From Pantoea ananatis LMG 2665 (lineage in GTDB: Bacteria > Pseudomonadota > Gammaproteobacteria > Enterobacterales > Enterobacteriaceae): a DNA stretch of 64,000 nucleotides. Location: positions 62,001-126,000 of the forward strand of contig NZ_JMJJ01000006.1 of the NCBI RefSeq assembly GCF_000710035.2. The letters run 5' to 3'. Within the stretch, counting starts at the first letter, position 1. Each line of letters starts with the position of its first letter. The notes under the pieces are model-generated. The model saw nothing but the letters and a program-made list of their open reading frames with translations. It was not told the DNA's origin and searched no databases. Shown piece by piece: positions 52,601 to 62,114 of the stretch. The position numbers and the translations under genes were made by a program.

Positions 52601-53124
52601 AAATTCATGCCCTCTACCCAGCGCACCACTGTTTCCTCCTGCTGACCCGTTCGCCCCTGCAGCATTATCCTGACCCGCTGGCCTTCCCGCTGCAGTTCAA
52701 AGGCTTCCACAGAGAGAAACGCGGGGTCGGACAAGCGCTCCCAGCCACTGCCATTGCAGTTATCCACACCGCGCTGCATCTCCAGCTGCTTTTGCCGCAG
52801 CCGGTAGCCGTAATAGTCGCTTTCACCATGGCTGATATCTTCCCAGCGACCGCTGCTGTTCTCATCAAAGCGGATAAGCAGGCAGCTCCCGGTTATTGTT
52901 AATCCTTCACGGCCACATTCTCCCTGGCAATAGCCTGCCCGTCGCACGGCTTTTTCCAGTGTAGACAACATCTGCTGCAGCTCCGTTTGCAATTGCACCC
53001 GCTGTTGCAGACGGAGATTTTCCCCCAACAGCAGCGGCATAAAGCGCCCTGCGCCCACCATCAGTACCGCACTGATGGCCATCGCAATCAGCATTTCCAG
53101 CAGGCTAAATCCGGCCACTTTCAT
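52597..53124 (-). CDS. ppdB: Prepilin-type pseudopilin PpdB
   Basis: A 175-residue prepilin peptidase-dependent protein. The prepilin motif is AG|FSLLEMLIAMAISAVLMVGAG, with Glu at +5. The start at 53124 (MKVAG) gives the short basic leader expected and overlaps the ppdA stop (ATGA). Cysteines at CQGEC and CNGSG suggest disulfides. A nine-codon upstream extension would fall inside ppdA. Confidence 0.92.
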   Translation of the reverse strand: MKVAGFSLLEMLIAMAISAVLMVGAGRFMPLLLGENLRLQQRVQLQTELQQMLSTLEKAVRRAGYCQGECGREGLTITGSCLLIRFDENSSGRWEDISHGESDYYGYRLRQKQLEMQRGVDNCNGSGWERLSDPAFLSVEAFELQREGQRVRIMLQGRTGQQEETVVRWVEGMNL

Positions 53125-53591
53125 TCGCAGCCTGCTTCCTCTGAGGAGCACAGGCGAATCCGCGCCCGTGACGAGATGATCAGCCGGATTCGTCCCGCTG
53201 GATTGACCAGCTCAATGCTGCCCGCTCTGGCCACGTTGCGCCGTCCGTAAAAGCCTGGCTCACCGCGTAGCGGCTGCAAGGTCACGCCCGTGTGCGGCGC
53301 AATAAAATGCAGGCGTCGGGCGGGATCACAGCCGTTTACCGGCGCATCGCCAACACCTAAGCACCAGGGCTGCATGGTTCGCGCCCATAACACAAAGTCG
53401 CGGTTTTGCCAGTTGGCCTGCGCCCGTACGCTGAGCAAAAAAAATTGCAGCTGGCGAGCGCTGTCACGCAGTTGCTGACGCTGCTGCCAGCGCTGCCAGC
53501 CCTGCGTGGCAAACGCGCTGAGAATGCCGACAATCACCATGACAAACAGTAGCTCTGCCAGCGTAAACCCTTTTGATGTTGGTCTTTTCAT
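53121..53591 (-). CDS. ppdA: Prepilin-type pseudopilin PpdA
   Basis: A 156-residue GspH/FimT-like minor pseudopilin. The prepilin cleavage motif is KG|FTLAELLFVMVIVGILSAFA near residue 8. It is the first gene of ppdA-ppdB-ygdB-ppdC-recC-ptrA-recB-recD. The Shine-Dalgarno is weak. The cluster has no assembly ATPase, secretin or prepilin peptidase nearby, so these must work with machinery encoded elsewhere. Confidence 0.92.
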   Translation of the reverse strand: MKRPTSKGFTLAELLFVMVIVGILSAFATQGWQRWQQRQQLRDSARQLQFFLLSVRAQANWQNRDFVLWARTMQPWCLGVGDAPVNGCDPARRLHFIAPHTGVTLQPLRGEPGFYGRRNVARAGSIELVNPAGRIRLIISSRARIRLCSSEEAGCE

Positions 53592-53731
53592 GGCAACAGC
53601 GTGCGATCTGGCGGGCGGGATGGCAATGTGTAAAAGCGGGAACGGGAAGCGGCGCTGCAGACTATTTCAGCTGCATGCCGTGTTTGAAGCATCGTTTGAG
53701 ATCATCGCCGCAAAGCGCCGGGCGGAAAGAT

Positions 53732-53767
53732 AAAAAAAGCCCCGGTATGCAAAGTCATACCGGGGCT
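53732..53767 (-). terminator. Rho-independent terminator of thyA
   Basis: On the minus strand, a 12-bp stem AGCCCCGGTATG/CATACCGGGGCT followed by seven T (53732-53738). It separates lgt-thyA from ppdA. Confidence 0.95.
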
Positions 53768-53783
53768 TAGTATCAGGAAACCG

Positions 53784-54578
53784 TCAGACGGCAACCGGGG
53801 CTTTAATCGCCGGATGCGGATCGTAACCTTCAATCTCGAAATCGTCGAAGCGATAATCGAACAACGAAGCAGGTTTGCGCTTGATGACAAGCGTCGGCAG
53901 CGGTCGCGGCTCACGTGTCAGCTGCAGACGGGCCTGCTCCAGATGGTTGCTGTAAAGGTGCGTATCGCCCCCGGTCCAGACAAAATCACCCACGTCCAGA
54001 TCGCACTGCTGTGCCACCATATGCACCAGCAACGCATAGCTGGCGATATTAAACGGCAGCCCCAGGAAGATATCGCAAGAACGCTGATAAAGCTGACAGG
54101 AGAGTTTACCGTCCGCAACATAGAACTGGAAAAACGCATGGCACGGTGCCAGCGCCATCTCATCCAGCTCGCCGACGTTCCAGGCTGACACAATAATGCG
54201 GCGGGAATCCGGATCGCGTTTCAGTTGTTCAATCACCTTGGTGATTTGATCAATTTCCTGACCGCTTGCCGTGCCCCAGCTGCGCCACTGCTTGCCGTAG
54301 ACTGGCCCAAGATTACCCTGCTCGTCCGCCCACTCATCCCAGATTGAGACGTTGTTTTCTTTCAGGTAACCGATATTGGTATCGCCTTGCAGAAACCACA
54401 GCAGTTCATGAATGATGGAGCGCAGGTGGCACTTTTTTGTGGTGACCAGCGGAAAACCATCCTGCAGATTAAAACGCATCTGGTGACCAAAAATTGAAAG
54501 CGTGCCTGTACCGGTACGGTCAGATTTTGGTGTGCCTTCGTTCAGCACGTAGCGCATTAAGTCCAGATACTGTTTCAT
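53784..54578 (-). CDS. thyA: Thymidylate synthase
   Basis: A 264-residue enzyme converting dUMP to dTMP with methylene-tetrahydrofolate. The catalytic Cys146 is in [34 protein letters not shown] and [18 protein letters not shown] are present. The start at 54578 (MKQYLDLM) has a GAGGA site and overlaps the lgt stop by four bases; the longer frame is an lgt shadow. Confidence 0.98.
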   Translation of the reverse strand: MKQYLDLMRYVLNEGTPKSDRTGTGTLSIFGHQMRFNLQDGFPLVTTKKCHLRSIIHELLWFLQGDTNIGYLKENNVSIWDEWADEQGNLGPVYGKQWRSWGTASGQEIDQITKVIEQLKRDPDSRRIIVSAWNVGELDEMALAPCHAFFQFYVADGKLSCQLYQRSCDIFLGLPFNIASYALLVHMVAQQCDLDVGDFVWTGGDTHLYSNHLEQARLQLTREPRPLPTLVIKRKPASLFDYRFDDFEIEGYDPHPAIKAPVAV

Positions 54579-55459
54579 TTTTCCTCGTGAAGTTGTTGCT
54601 GCGGGCGACGGCGATAAGCCCAAATCATCATAATCACACCGGCAATAATCATTGGGATCGACAGGAGTTGCCCCATGCTCAGTCCACCGGTGAGCAAACC
54701 AAGCTGTGCGTCTGGCTGACGGAAGAATTCAACAATAATGCGGAATGTGCCGTAGCCAATCAGGAACAGGCCAGAGACGCTGCCCATCGGGCGAGGTTTA
54801 CGAATAAACAGGTTCAGGATAATGAACAGCACGATGCCTTCAAGAAACAGCTCGTACAGCTGTGAAGGATGACGCGGCAGTACGCCATAGGTGTTCAGTA
54901 AGGCCTGATATTGTGGGTTGTTGGCCGCCAGCGCGATATCTTCGCTGCGCGAGCCGGGGAACAGCATGGCGAAACGGAAATTGGGATCGACGCGGCCCCA
55001 GAGTTCACCATTGATAAAATTACCCAGGCGACCAGCGCCCAGGCCAAACGGAATAAGCGGCGCAATAAAATCAGAGACCTGAAAGAAATTACGTTTGGTG
55101 CGACGCGCAAATATCAGCATCACCAGGATCACGCCAATCAGCCCGCCGTGGAATGACATACCGCCATCCCAGACTTTAAACAGGTAAAGCGGATTATCGA
55201 GAAACAGCGGCAGGTTATAAAACAGCACATAACCAATTCGACCACCCAGGAAAACGCCCAGGAAGCCCGCGTAAAGCAGGTTCTCTACTTCCTCTTTTTT
55301 CCAGCCGCTGCCTGGCTTGTTGGCCCGACGCACCGCCAGCCACATGGCGAAAACAAACCCCACCAGATACATCAATCCGTACCAGTGAAGCGAAAGCGGT
55401 CCGATCGAGAAGATTACCGGATCGAACTGCGGAAATGCGATATAGCCGTTATTCATCAT
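54575..55459 (-). CDS. lgt: Prolipoprotein diacylglyceryl transferase
   Basis: A 294-residue polytopic inner-membrane enzyme transferring diacylglycerol from phosphatidylglycerol to the lipobox Cys. It has about seven membrane spans. Conserved: MSFHGGLIG (His103 region) and the signature [18 protein letters not shown] with the essential Arg, plus PRHPSQLYE. Two Met codons in tandem (55459 and 55456) begin it. The C-terminal loop [17 protein letters not shown] differs from E. coli but keeps length. Confidence 0.97.
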   Translation of the reverse strand: MMNNGYIAFPQFDPVIFSIGPLSLHWYGLMYLVGFVFAMWLAVRRANKPGSGWKKEEVENLLYAGFLGVFLGGRIGYVLFYNLPLFLDNPLYLFKVWDGGMSFHGGLIGVILVMLIFARRTKRNFFQVSDFIAPLIPFGLGAGRLGNFINGELWGRVDPNFRFAMLFPGSRSEDIALAANNPQYQALLNTYGVLPRHPSQLYELFLEGIVLFIILNLFIRKPRPMGSVSGLFLIGYGTFRIIVEFFRQPDAQLGLLTGGLSMGQLLSIPMIIAGVIMMIWAYRRRPQQQLHEEK

Positions 55460-55565
55460 TCACCGTTTATTTTCAGCCCTGAAAAGGGGACGTGATGCAC
55501 ATAAATTAGGGCTGGGCATGATAGCACAGCCAGTTTTCTGAGTAGCCGCAGAAATGTAACCTGGG

Positions 55566-57812
55566 TTAACGACCGCCGCGAATCAGGCCGCCCAGGCCGC
55601 GCTCTTCCATAAACGCCGAGACCAGCTGACGCACATCTGACGCTGAATAGGCTTTGAGCGCCTGGGTGCTGAGTTTCTGGACTTCTTCGTAATCCAGATG
55701 ACGCAGCAGATATTTCACGCGTGAGACATTCTTGCCGTTCATGCTGAGATGGTGATATCCCATCCCTATCAATAGCGCCACACACATCGGATCGCCCGCC
55801 ATTTCACCACATAAGCATAATTCCAGATTCGCCAAATGGGCTTCAATGGAAATTGCCTGTAGCGCCCGCAGCATAGCCGGATGCAGCGAATCATACAGGT
55901 TCGCCACGCGGGTATTGTTACGATCTACCGCCAGTAAATACTGCGTCAGGTCATTGGTTCCGACAGAGACGAAATCGACGCGCGACGCCAGGTGCGGGAT
56001 CATAAACAGCATAGAAGGCACTTCAATCATAATCCCGATGCGCGGCGTCGGAATGGTATAGCCGAGCATCTCTTCCACTTCTGTCCCGGCACGCTGAATG
56101 AGCCGCCTGGCTTCGTCGATCTCATCGATATGGCTGATCATCGGCAACAAAATGCTCAAATTGCCTGACGCGGCGTTAGCACGCAGCATGGCGCGCACCT
56201 GCACCATAAAAATCTCGGGTTGGTCGAGCGTGAGACGAATGCCCCGCCAGCCAAGGCAAGGATTCTCTTCACTGATTGGCATGTAAGGCAGCTGCTTATC
56301 TGCCCCGATATCCAGCGTGCGCAGCGTCACCGGCTTTTCGTGGAACAGCTGCAGCATGCCCTGATACTGAGCAACCTGCTCTTCTTCCGATGGAAAACCG
56401 CTTTGCAGCATAAAGGGAATTTCAGTGCGGTAAAGGCCAATGCCGTCAACCCAGCTGCCCAGCGTTTGCTCATGCTCCGGGCTCAGCCCCGCGTTCAGCA
56501 TAACCTGTATACGTTGACCGCTACGCAGCTCGCCCGGCCTGTCCACGCCGCCTTCAGCCATTTTGCTGAGGGCATTTTCTTCACTGATTAGCCGCTGGTA
56601 CTCCTGCACCAGAACCGGTTCAGGATCGATCAGCAGTTCACCGCGATAGCCATCGACAATCAGCAAACGTTTGTTTAACTGACTGGGTTGAATGTCCGCG
56701 CCCATGACGGTCGGAATGCCCATCGCCCGGGTCAAAATGGCCGCATGGGAGTTCGCCGCGCCGTCGCGTACCACAATCCCTGCCAGCCGCTCGTGCGGAA
56801 TTTCCGCCAGCGTTGTGGCGGTGAGTTCGTCTGCCACCAGCACGAAACGCTCAGGCCAGGCGTTCACGCCCACCAGAGAATCATCGAGATGGAACAGCAA
56901 ACGTTGACCCAACACCCGCAGATCGCCGGCGCGCTCTTTCAGATAGCTGTCCGTCAGGCTGGCAAACTGGGCGGCAAACTTTTCAATGACGGTTTTGACC
57001 GCCCACTCGGCAACGGATCCCCGCTCGATCTCCGCGAAAAGATCCTTTTTCAGGCGTGCGTCCGTTAACAGGTGCGAGTAGAGATCGAAGATCGCCGCGC
57101 TCTCTTTTTGCGCGCTGGCGGTAAAGCGTTTACTGAAGCGACGGAATTCACTGGCGGCTTCGGTCATGGCCAGTGACAAACGCTCGCGTTCACGCTGCGG
57201 ATCCAGCGTTGAGGCGGCAGAAACCTGATCGAGTAAGGGCTGGGTTTCGTCTACCCAGCCCGGCGCGACGGCAACGCCTGGGGCGGCAGCAATGGCCCGA
57301 ATGCGTGCCAGACGATACTGACCAAACAACTGACTCAGTTGCGATTGTGACAGTAAGGCAGCCAGCTGCGTGGCCAGGGTAACGAGAAACGACTCTTCAC
57401 TTTCGTCAAACTGCCGATGTTCACGCTGCTGAACCACCAGCACGCCCATAAGCTGGCGGCGGCTGATAATAGGCACGCCAAGGAAAGAGCGATAGCGCTC
57501 TTCCTTTACTGAAGGAATGTACTTAAAGCTGGGATGGCTCTGCGCATCGGCAAGGTTAATCGGCTCAGCGAGTCGCCCCACCAGACCGACAATACCTTCA
57601 TCAAACGCCAGCTTGACCGTTAGCCCACGCGGTTTTTTCAAACCGCGTGTCGCCATCAGGTAATAACAGCGACGTTCGTGATCGGCGAGGTAGACGGAAC
57701 AGACTTCCGTTTCCATCGCCAGGCAGATCTCATTAACCAGAATGTCGAGTGCTTCATTCAGACGTGGCGCACTCGCCACCTTTTCAACAATTTCTCGCAA
57801 CTGAGTGAGCAT
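55566..57812 (-). CDS. ptsP: PTS nitrogen enzyme I (EI-Ntr)
   Basis: A 748-residue phosphoenolpyruvate-protein phosphotransferase of the nitrogen PTS, phosphorylating NPr. An N-terminal GAF domain (about 1-165) senses glutamine or 2-oxoglutarate in E. coli. The phospho-His is in GAANSHAAILTRAMGIPTVMG (about 356); the PEP-utilising domain has GIGLYRTEIPFM, CLGWRGIRL, VGTNDLTQYLLAVDR and the catalytic Cys in LCLCGEMAGDP. It follows rppH by 12 bases. Confidence 0.96.
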   Translation of the reverse strand: MLTQLREIVEKVASAPRLNEALDILVNEICLAMETEVCSVYLADHERRCYYLMATRGLKKPRGLTVKLAFDEGIVGLVGRLAEPINLADAQSHPSFKYIPSVKEERYRSFLGVPIISRRQLMGVLVVQQREHRQFDESEESFLVTLATQLAALLSQSQLSQLFGQYRLARIRAIAAAPGVAVAPGWVDETQPLLDQVSAASTLDPQRERERLSLAMTEAASEFRRFSKRFTASAQKESAAIFDLYSHLLTDARLKKDLFAEIERGSVAEWAVKTVIEKFAAQFASLTDSYLKERAGDLRVLGQRLLFHLDDSLVGVNAWPERFVLVADELTATTLAEIPHERLAGIVVRDGAANSHAAILTRAMGIPTVMGADIQPSQLNKRLLIVDGYRGELLIDPEPVLVQEYQRLISEENALSKMAEGGVDRPGELRSGQRIQVMLNAGLSPEHEQTLGSWVDGIGLYRTEIPFMLQSGFPSEEEQVAQYQGMLQLFHEKPVTLRTLDIGADKQLPYMPISEENPCLGWRGIRLTLDQPEIFMVQVRAMLRANAASGNLSILLPMISHIDEIDEARRLIQRAGTEVEEMLGYTIPTPRIGIMIEVPSMLFMIPHLASRVDFVSVGTNDLTQYLLAVDRNNTRVANLYDSLHPAMLRALQAISIEAHLANLELCLCGEMAGDPMCVALLIGMGYHHLSMNGKNVSRVKYLLRHLDYEEVQKLSTQALKAYSASDVRQLVSAFMEERGLGGLIRGGR

Positions 57813-57824
57813 AAAGGGCGTGGC

Positions 57825-58352
57825 CTATCCTCTTTTACGTCGATGGGCAGGATGATTTCGCTGCACCGCACTCTCCTGCATGGACATCACTACGCCAGCG
57901 AATTCTTTCATCACCCGACGATAAACATCGCGCTTAAAAGAGACAACCTGACGGACCGGATACCAAAAGCTTACCCACCGCCAGCCGTCGAATTCCGGCG
58001 TGCTGCTGTGCTGCACATTAATGTCTGCGTCATTACACATCAACTGCAGAAGAAACCACTTTTGTTTCTGACCAATACAAACCGGTTTTGTGTCCCAACG
58101 CACCAAACGTTTTGGCAACTTGTAGCGCAACCAGTTACGGGTAGATGCAAGTATTCGAACATCTTTGCGGTGTAACCCGACTTCTTCGAACAGTTCGCGA
58201 TACATCGCCTGTTCCGCGGTTTCACCGGGATTGATGCCTCCCTGAGGAAATTGCCAGGAGTGCTGTCCAAAGCGCCTGGCCCATAACACTTGCCCCTGCC
58301 TGTTACAAATTACGATACCAACATTCGGGCGGTAGCCATCATCATCGATCAC
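57825..58352 (-). CDS. rppH: RNA pyrophosphohydrolase
   Basis: A 175-residue Nudix hydrolase that removes pyrophosphate from 5'-triphosphorylated mRNA and so starts RNase E decay. The Nudix box [20 protein letters not shown] runs about 38-57, continuing VGL. The start codon is GTG at 58352 with GAGG upstream, as in E. coli. The C-terminus is basic (HRRKRG). First gene of rppH-ptsP. Confidence 0.97.
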   Translation of the reverse strand: MIDDDGYRPNVGIVICNRQGQVLWARRFGQHSWQFPQGGINPGETAEQAMYRELFEEVGLHRKDVRILASTRNWLRYKLPKRLVRWDTKPVCIGQKQKWFLLQLMCNDADINVQHSSTPEFDGWRWVSFWYPVRQVVSFKRDVYRRVMKEFAGVVMSMQESAVQRNHPAHRRKRG

Positions 58353-59038
58353 CGGACTACCTCAAAAGCTAAAATTGAATGGTCTGATTGTTTCACACTC
58401 CTTACAGGCGGTAAACCACTGGATTTGCGGGCGCTTAGGGGCGTAATGTCGGGATAACTCACAGACTCATGCGAAGTTATAAACAAAAGTCCGTAAAAAG
58501 AGAGATCTTATTCACGTTTTCTGTGGATAGCTTTGTGCAGAACACGGGAGTTAACTGAATAACGTACCAGGATGAATCTGAAGGCACCAAAAACCAGACC
58601 ACGATTTACTCTTGAAATATAAGCCTATTTTTTTACTCTGCTGCCTTTTACCCTGCCGGAAAGGGGGCGGATAATTCCTTCGTGCTGACAATTGGCTAAA
58701 GATCCACCACAATGCTTTTTATCCACAGCGATCGGCTCAAGCTTGCATCAAACGGCTTAATTTTTGTTGAAAAACAGCAAAGTCAAGGCTGTAAATGGAA
58801 CCAGTAGGCAACCTGAGACGGGGTTATCCCATTTTTCTGTGGATAACTGGGCTTGAGATCCTGTTCATTGTTGATAGCAAGTTGGGATAACCTGCGACAT
58901 GAGTTGGAGCCTGCCAATTTCGCTGTAAAAAAAAGTACTATGTTTCATGTTATTATGTGAGTTATACCGCGTTCTTTCCTGTGGAAAACCTGAGGCTGCT
59001 GCAGGCTGCTTAATTATTAATCATTATGAGTTATTCAC
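58353..59038. other. Gene-free rppH-mutH interval with a DnaA-box cluster (DARS2-like)
   Basis: 686 bases with no plausible gene. A compact trio of DnaA-box-like 9-mers lies at 58508-58516 (TTATTCACG), 58522-58530 (TGTGGATAG, reversed) and 58534-58542 (TGTGCAGAA, reversed). Four exact matches to TTWTNCACA follow: 58719-58727, 58838-58846 (reversed), 58980-58988 (reversed) and 59031-59039. In E. coli the DnaA-reactivating sequence DARS2 lies in this same interval (mutH-ygdP, where ygdP is rppH), with a three-box core. I could not place a convincing IHF or Fis site. Confidence 0.75.
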
Positions 59039-59716
59039 ATGACATTCCTTCCCGGGCCACCTGAAGATGAGTCAACACTGTTATCGCGCGCCCAGTCACT
59101 GGCAGGTTTAACGCTGCAAACCCTGGCCGACCAGGCAGGCATTCCGATACCGGCCAACCTGAAACGGGATAAAGGCTGGGTCGGGATGCTGCTGGAATGG
59201 CATCTGGGTGCCAGTGCGGGCAGTAAAGCAGAACAGGATTTCGCACACCTGGGAATTGAACTGAAAACGATCCCTGTCGATCGCTATGGCAAGCCGCTGG
59301 AAACAACATTTGTTTGCGTTGCGCCCCTCACCGGAAACAGCGGCGTCACCTGGCAAAACAGCCATGTCCGCCATAAGCTGGCGCGCGTCCTGTGGATGCC
59401 GGTAGAGGGCGAGCGTGACATCCCGTTAGGCGAACGTCGGGTTGGCGCGCCGCTGCTGTGGAGCCCCGACGCGCAGGAAGATGAGATGCTGCGCCAAGAC
59501 TGGGAGGAGTTGATGGATATGATCGTACTGGGTCAGGTAGAACGCATCACCGCCCGTCACGGTGCCTGGCTGCAGATTCGCCCCAAAGCAGCAAACAGCA
59601 AAGCCTTAACGGAAGGGATCGGCGATCGCGGACAGCCCATCATGACGCTGCCACGCGGGTTTTATCTCAAGAAAAGTTTTACAGGCCCGCTTCTGGCACG
59701 CCATTTTCTGGTCTGA
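59039..59716 (+). CDS. mutH: DNA mismatch repair endonuclease MutH
   Basis: A 225-residue restriction-fold endonuclease that nicks the unmethylated strand at hemimethylated GATC when activated by MutL. The DxExK metal site is Asp67, Glu74 and Lys76 in [45 protein letters not shown] C-terminal block (seen as [15 protein letters not shown]) is present. The first ATG overlaps the last base of a TTATTCACA DnaA box. Confidence 0.96.
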   Translation: MTFLPGPPEDESTLLSRAQSLAGLTLQTLADQAGIPIPANLKRDKGWVGMLLEWHLGASAGSKAEQDFAHLGIELKTIPVDRYGKPLETTFVCVAPLTGNSGVTWQNSHVRHKLARVLWMPVEGERDIPLGERRVGAPLLWSPDAQEDEMLRQDWEELMDMIVLGQVERITARHGAWLQIRPKAANSKALTEGIGDRGQPIMTLPRGFYLKKSFTGPLLARHFLV

Positions 59717-59774
59717 CAGCCTTATTCTCGCGTCCCTGGCGGTATTTAAATGTGAGTTAGACAAATTTGGTGCG

Positions 59775-59780
59775 TATAAT
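59775..59780 (+). promoter_or_regulatory. -10 element before the TerC-family gene
   Basis: A perfect TATAAT lies 37 bases before the chosen start. No good -35 is found at 16-18 bases. Candidate only. Confidence 0.4.
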
Positions 59781-59816
59781 CTTTGTTTAATTTTCGTTTA
59801 GGATATGAGTGCAGGT

Positions 59817-60527
59817 ATGTTCGAGTGGATTACCGATCCCAACGCCTGGCTGGCGCTGGGCACCCTGACCATTCTGGAAGTGGTTCTGGGCATTGATAAC
59901 ATTATCTTTCTGTCGTTAGTGGTGGCAAAACTCCCCAAACATCAGCAAGCCCGCGCACGCCGCATCGGTTTGATGGGCGCAATGCTGATGCGTCTGGGAT
60001 TACTGGCCTCTATTGCCTGGGTCGCAAGACTGACTAACCCATTGTTTACCCTCATGGATCATGCTTTTTCAGCACGCGATCTCATTCTGTTGTTTGGTGG
60101 ATTATTCTTGCTGTGGAAGTCCAGCATGGAGATTCATGAAACGATAGAAGGCGAAGAAGCCGAGCACAAAACCAACGTTCACTCGTTCATGGGTGCCATT
60201 GTTCAAATCATGTTGCTCGACATCATTTTTAGTCTCGACTCCGTTATTACGGCCGTGGGCCTCTCCGACCATTTGTTTATTATGATGGCGGCAGTGGTGA
60301 TTGCGGTATTAATGATGATGGTCGCTGCCCGCAGTATTGGCGAGTTCGTTGATCGTCATCCATCGGTCAAAATGCTGGCTCTCTCGTTCCTGATTTTGGT
60401 GGGTTTTACCCTGATCCTGGAAAGTTTCGCGGTGCATGTACCAAAAGGTTACATTTATTTTGCCATGTTCTTCTCGATGGCCGTTGAGTGCCTTAACCTG
60501 ATGCGCAGTAAGAAAAAAACGCACTAA
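59817..60527 (+). CDS. ygdQ: TerC-family inner-membrane protein YgdQ
   Basis: A 236-residue TerC/UPF0053 membrane protein with about seven spans. Conserved acidic membrane motifs: [15 protein letters not shown] (about 20-34) and [20 protein letters not shown] (about 137-156), which resemble metal-transport sites in TerC proteins. E. coli YgdQ itself has no assigned function. The ATG at 59817 ([11 protein letters not shown]) matches the family start; another ATG four codons upstream (59805) is also possible. Confidence 0.93.
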   Translation: MFEWITDPNAWLALGTLTILEVVLGIDNIIFLSLVVAKLPKHQQARARRIGLMGAMLMRLGLLASIAWVARLTNPLFTLMDHAFSARDLILLFGGLFLLWKSSMEIHETIEGEEAEHKTNVHSFMGAIVQIMLLDIIFSLDSVITAVGLSDHLFIMMAAVVIAVLMMMVAARSIGEFVDRHPSVKMLALSFLILVGFTLILESFAVHVPKGYIYFAMFFSMAVECLNLMRSKKKTH

Positions 60528-60536
60528 TGTTGTCAA

Positions 60537-60555
60537 GGGCGGCTCCGCGCCGCCC
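60537..60555 (+). terminator. Stem-loop after ygdQ
   Basis: GGGCGGC-TCCGC-GCCGCCC followed by GGTTATTTT, nine bases past the stop codon. Confidence 0.65.
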
Positions 60556-60645
60556 GGTTATTTTCAGATTGATACGATTAACCCAATCGGTAAAAGGATT
60601 TATTACTACACTTTTTGCAGTGGACGATTCGTGAGGATGAGCATA

Positions 60646-60864
60646 ATGAAAGGGCTGAGTAAAATTGTATTATTGGCCGTTGCTGCGGTGACATTGGGTG
60701 GATGCAGTTCCAATTATGTTATGGCAACAAAAGATGGCCGGATGATTATGACCGAAGGGAAACCGAGCATTGATAAAGAAACGGGGCTGGTGCAATACAC
60801 CGATCAGTCAGGCCATACGGTGCAGATCAACAGTGACGACGTTTCTACCATTATTGAACGTTAG
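60646..60864 (+). CDS. ygdR: YgdI/YgdR family lipoprotein
   Basis: A 72-residue DUF903 lipoprotein. Signal peptide with lipobox TLGGC (Cys20), then [20 protein letters not shown] and [23 protein letters not shown]. The ATG at 60646 gives the same length as the E. coli protein and has AGGA upstream; the longer frame from a GTG at 60631 is unlikely. Paralogue of ygdI in this window. Function unknown. Confidence 0.93.
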   Translation: MKGLSKIVLLAVAAVTLGGCSSNYVMATKDGRMIMTEGKPSIDKETGLVQYTDQSGHTVQINSDDVSTIIER

Positions 60865-61004
60865 ATGCGAAAAGTATCGGCCTGTCGCCCCTCCCCCGCG
60901 TCGGCAGGCTATTTCTCTCTGTTATCCCCCTTTCTTAGCCGCTACGCCTCGCGCTATAGTCCCTGAAGTCATATTACTTATCCCTACAGAAAAGGAAGCC
61001 GGCA

Positions 61005-62045
61005 ATGCACTATCACCGTATCCCCCATAGCTCGCTGGAAGTGAGCCAGCTTGGATTGGGCACCATGACGTTTGGTGAGCAAAACAGCGAAGCCGACGCC
61101 CACGCTCAACTGGATTTAGCCCTCAGTTCGGGCATCAACCTGATTGATACTGCCGAGATGTATCCTGTTCCCCCGCGTCCCGAAACTCAGGGGCTGACCG
61201 AAAAATATATTGGCAGCTGGTTAAAAAAGACCGGTAGCCGGGACAAAATCGTTCTTGCCAGTAAAGTTGCCGGCCCAACGCGCGGCAACGATGCGTCGAT
61301 TCGCCCTAATATGGCGCTGGATCGCAAAAATATCCGCGAGGCGCTGGATGCCAGCCTGAAACGTTTAAACACCGACTACATCGATCTGTATCAGCTTCAC
61401 TGGCCGCAGCGTCAAACCAACTTTTTTGGCAAGCTGGGCTATCAGTACAGTGAGAACAGCGTCCCTGTCACGCTGTTAGAAACGCTGGAGGCTCTGGCTG
61501 AGCAGGTGCGGGCAGGTAAGATCCGCTATATCGGCGTGTCGAATGAAACGCCGTGGGGCGTCATGCGTTATCTGCAGCTGGCAGAAAAGCATGAACTGCC
61601 GCGTATCGTCTCTATTCAAAACCCCTACAGCCTGCTAAATCGCAGTTTTGAAGTGGGCCTGGCGGAAATCAGCCAGCATGAAGGCGTGGAGCTGCTGGCC
61701 TATTCCTGCCTGGCGTTTGGCACGTTGAGCGGTAAATACCTGAATGGCGCGCAGCCCGCGGGTGCACGTAATACCCTGTTTAGCCGCTTTACCCGCTACA
61801 GCGGTGAGCAGTCTCAACTGGCGGTGGCGGAATATGTGGCGCTGGCCCAAAAACATCAGCTTGATCCTTCACAAATGGCACTGGCGTTTGTTCGTCAGCA
61901 ACCTTTTGTGTCCAGCACCCTGCTGGGCGCAACCACGCTGGATCAGTTAAAGATCAATATCGACAGCGCCAACGTGACGCTCAGCAATGAGGTTCTGGAA
62001 GAACTCGAAGCGATCCATCGCCGTTACACCTATCCAGCCCCCTGA
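61005..62045 (+). CDS. tas: NADP(H)-dependent aldo-keto reductase Tas
   Basis: A 346-residue AKR-family TIM-barrel oxidoreductase. Catalytic tetrad candidates: Asp in LIDTAEMY, Tyr of the same motif, Lys in LASKVAGPTRG and His in LYQLHWPQRQTNFFG. The C-terminal cofactor segment SSTLLGATTLDQLKINIDSANV is present. Physiological substrate unknown; the E. coli gene was found as a suppressor of tyrosine auxotrophy under starvation. Convergent with lysA. Confidence 0.94.
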   Translation: MHYHRIPHSSLEVSQLGLGTMTFGEQNSEADAHAQLDLALSSGINLIDTAEMYPVPPRPETQGLTEKYIGSWLKKTGSRDKIVLASKVAGPTRGNDASIRPNMALDRKNIREALDASLKRLNTDYIDLYQLHWPQRQTNFFGKLGYQYSENSVPVTLLETLEALAEQVRAGKIRYIGVSNETPWGVMRYLQLAEKHELPRIVSIQNPYSLLNRSFEVGLAEISQHEGVELLAYSCLAFGTLSGKYLNGAQPAGARNTLFSRFTRYSGEQSQLAVAEYVALAQKHQLDPSQMALAFVRQQPFVSSTLLGATTLDQLKINIDSANVTLSNEVLEELEAIHRRYTYPAP

Positions 62046-62054
62046 CGGGGACGA

Positions 62055-62078
62055 CCAGCCGTGCGGTGGCACGGCTGG
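62055..62078. terminator. Stem-loop between tas and lysA
   Basis: CCAGCCGTGC-GGTG-GCACGGCTGG, a perfect 10-bp stem in the 69-base gap between convergent genes, with weak T-tracts. Confidence 0.65.
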
Positions 62079-62114
62079 CCTGTCCGTCATCGTCTTTCAA
62101 CAGGCGCAGTAGAC

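Noticed and set aside
58746..58761. IHF site in the DARS2-like region
   Set aside because: ATCAA is followed by TTA, but with five bases between instead of four, so it does not fit WATCAA-N4-TTR.
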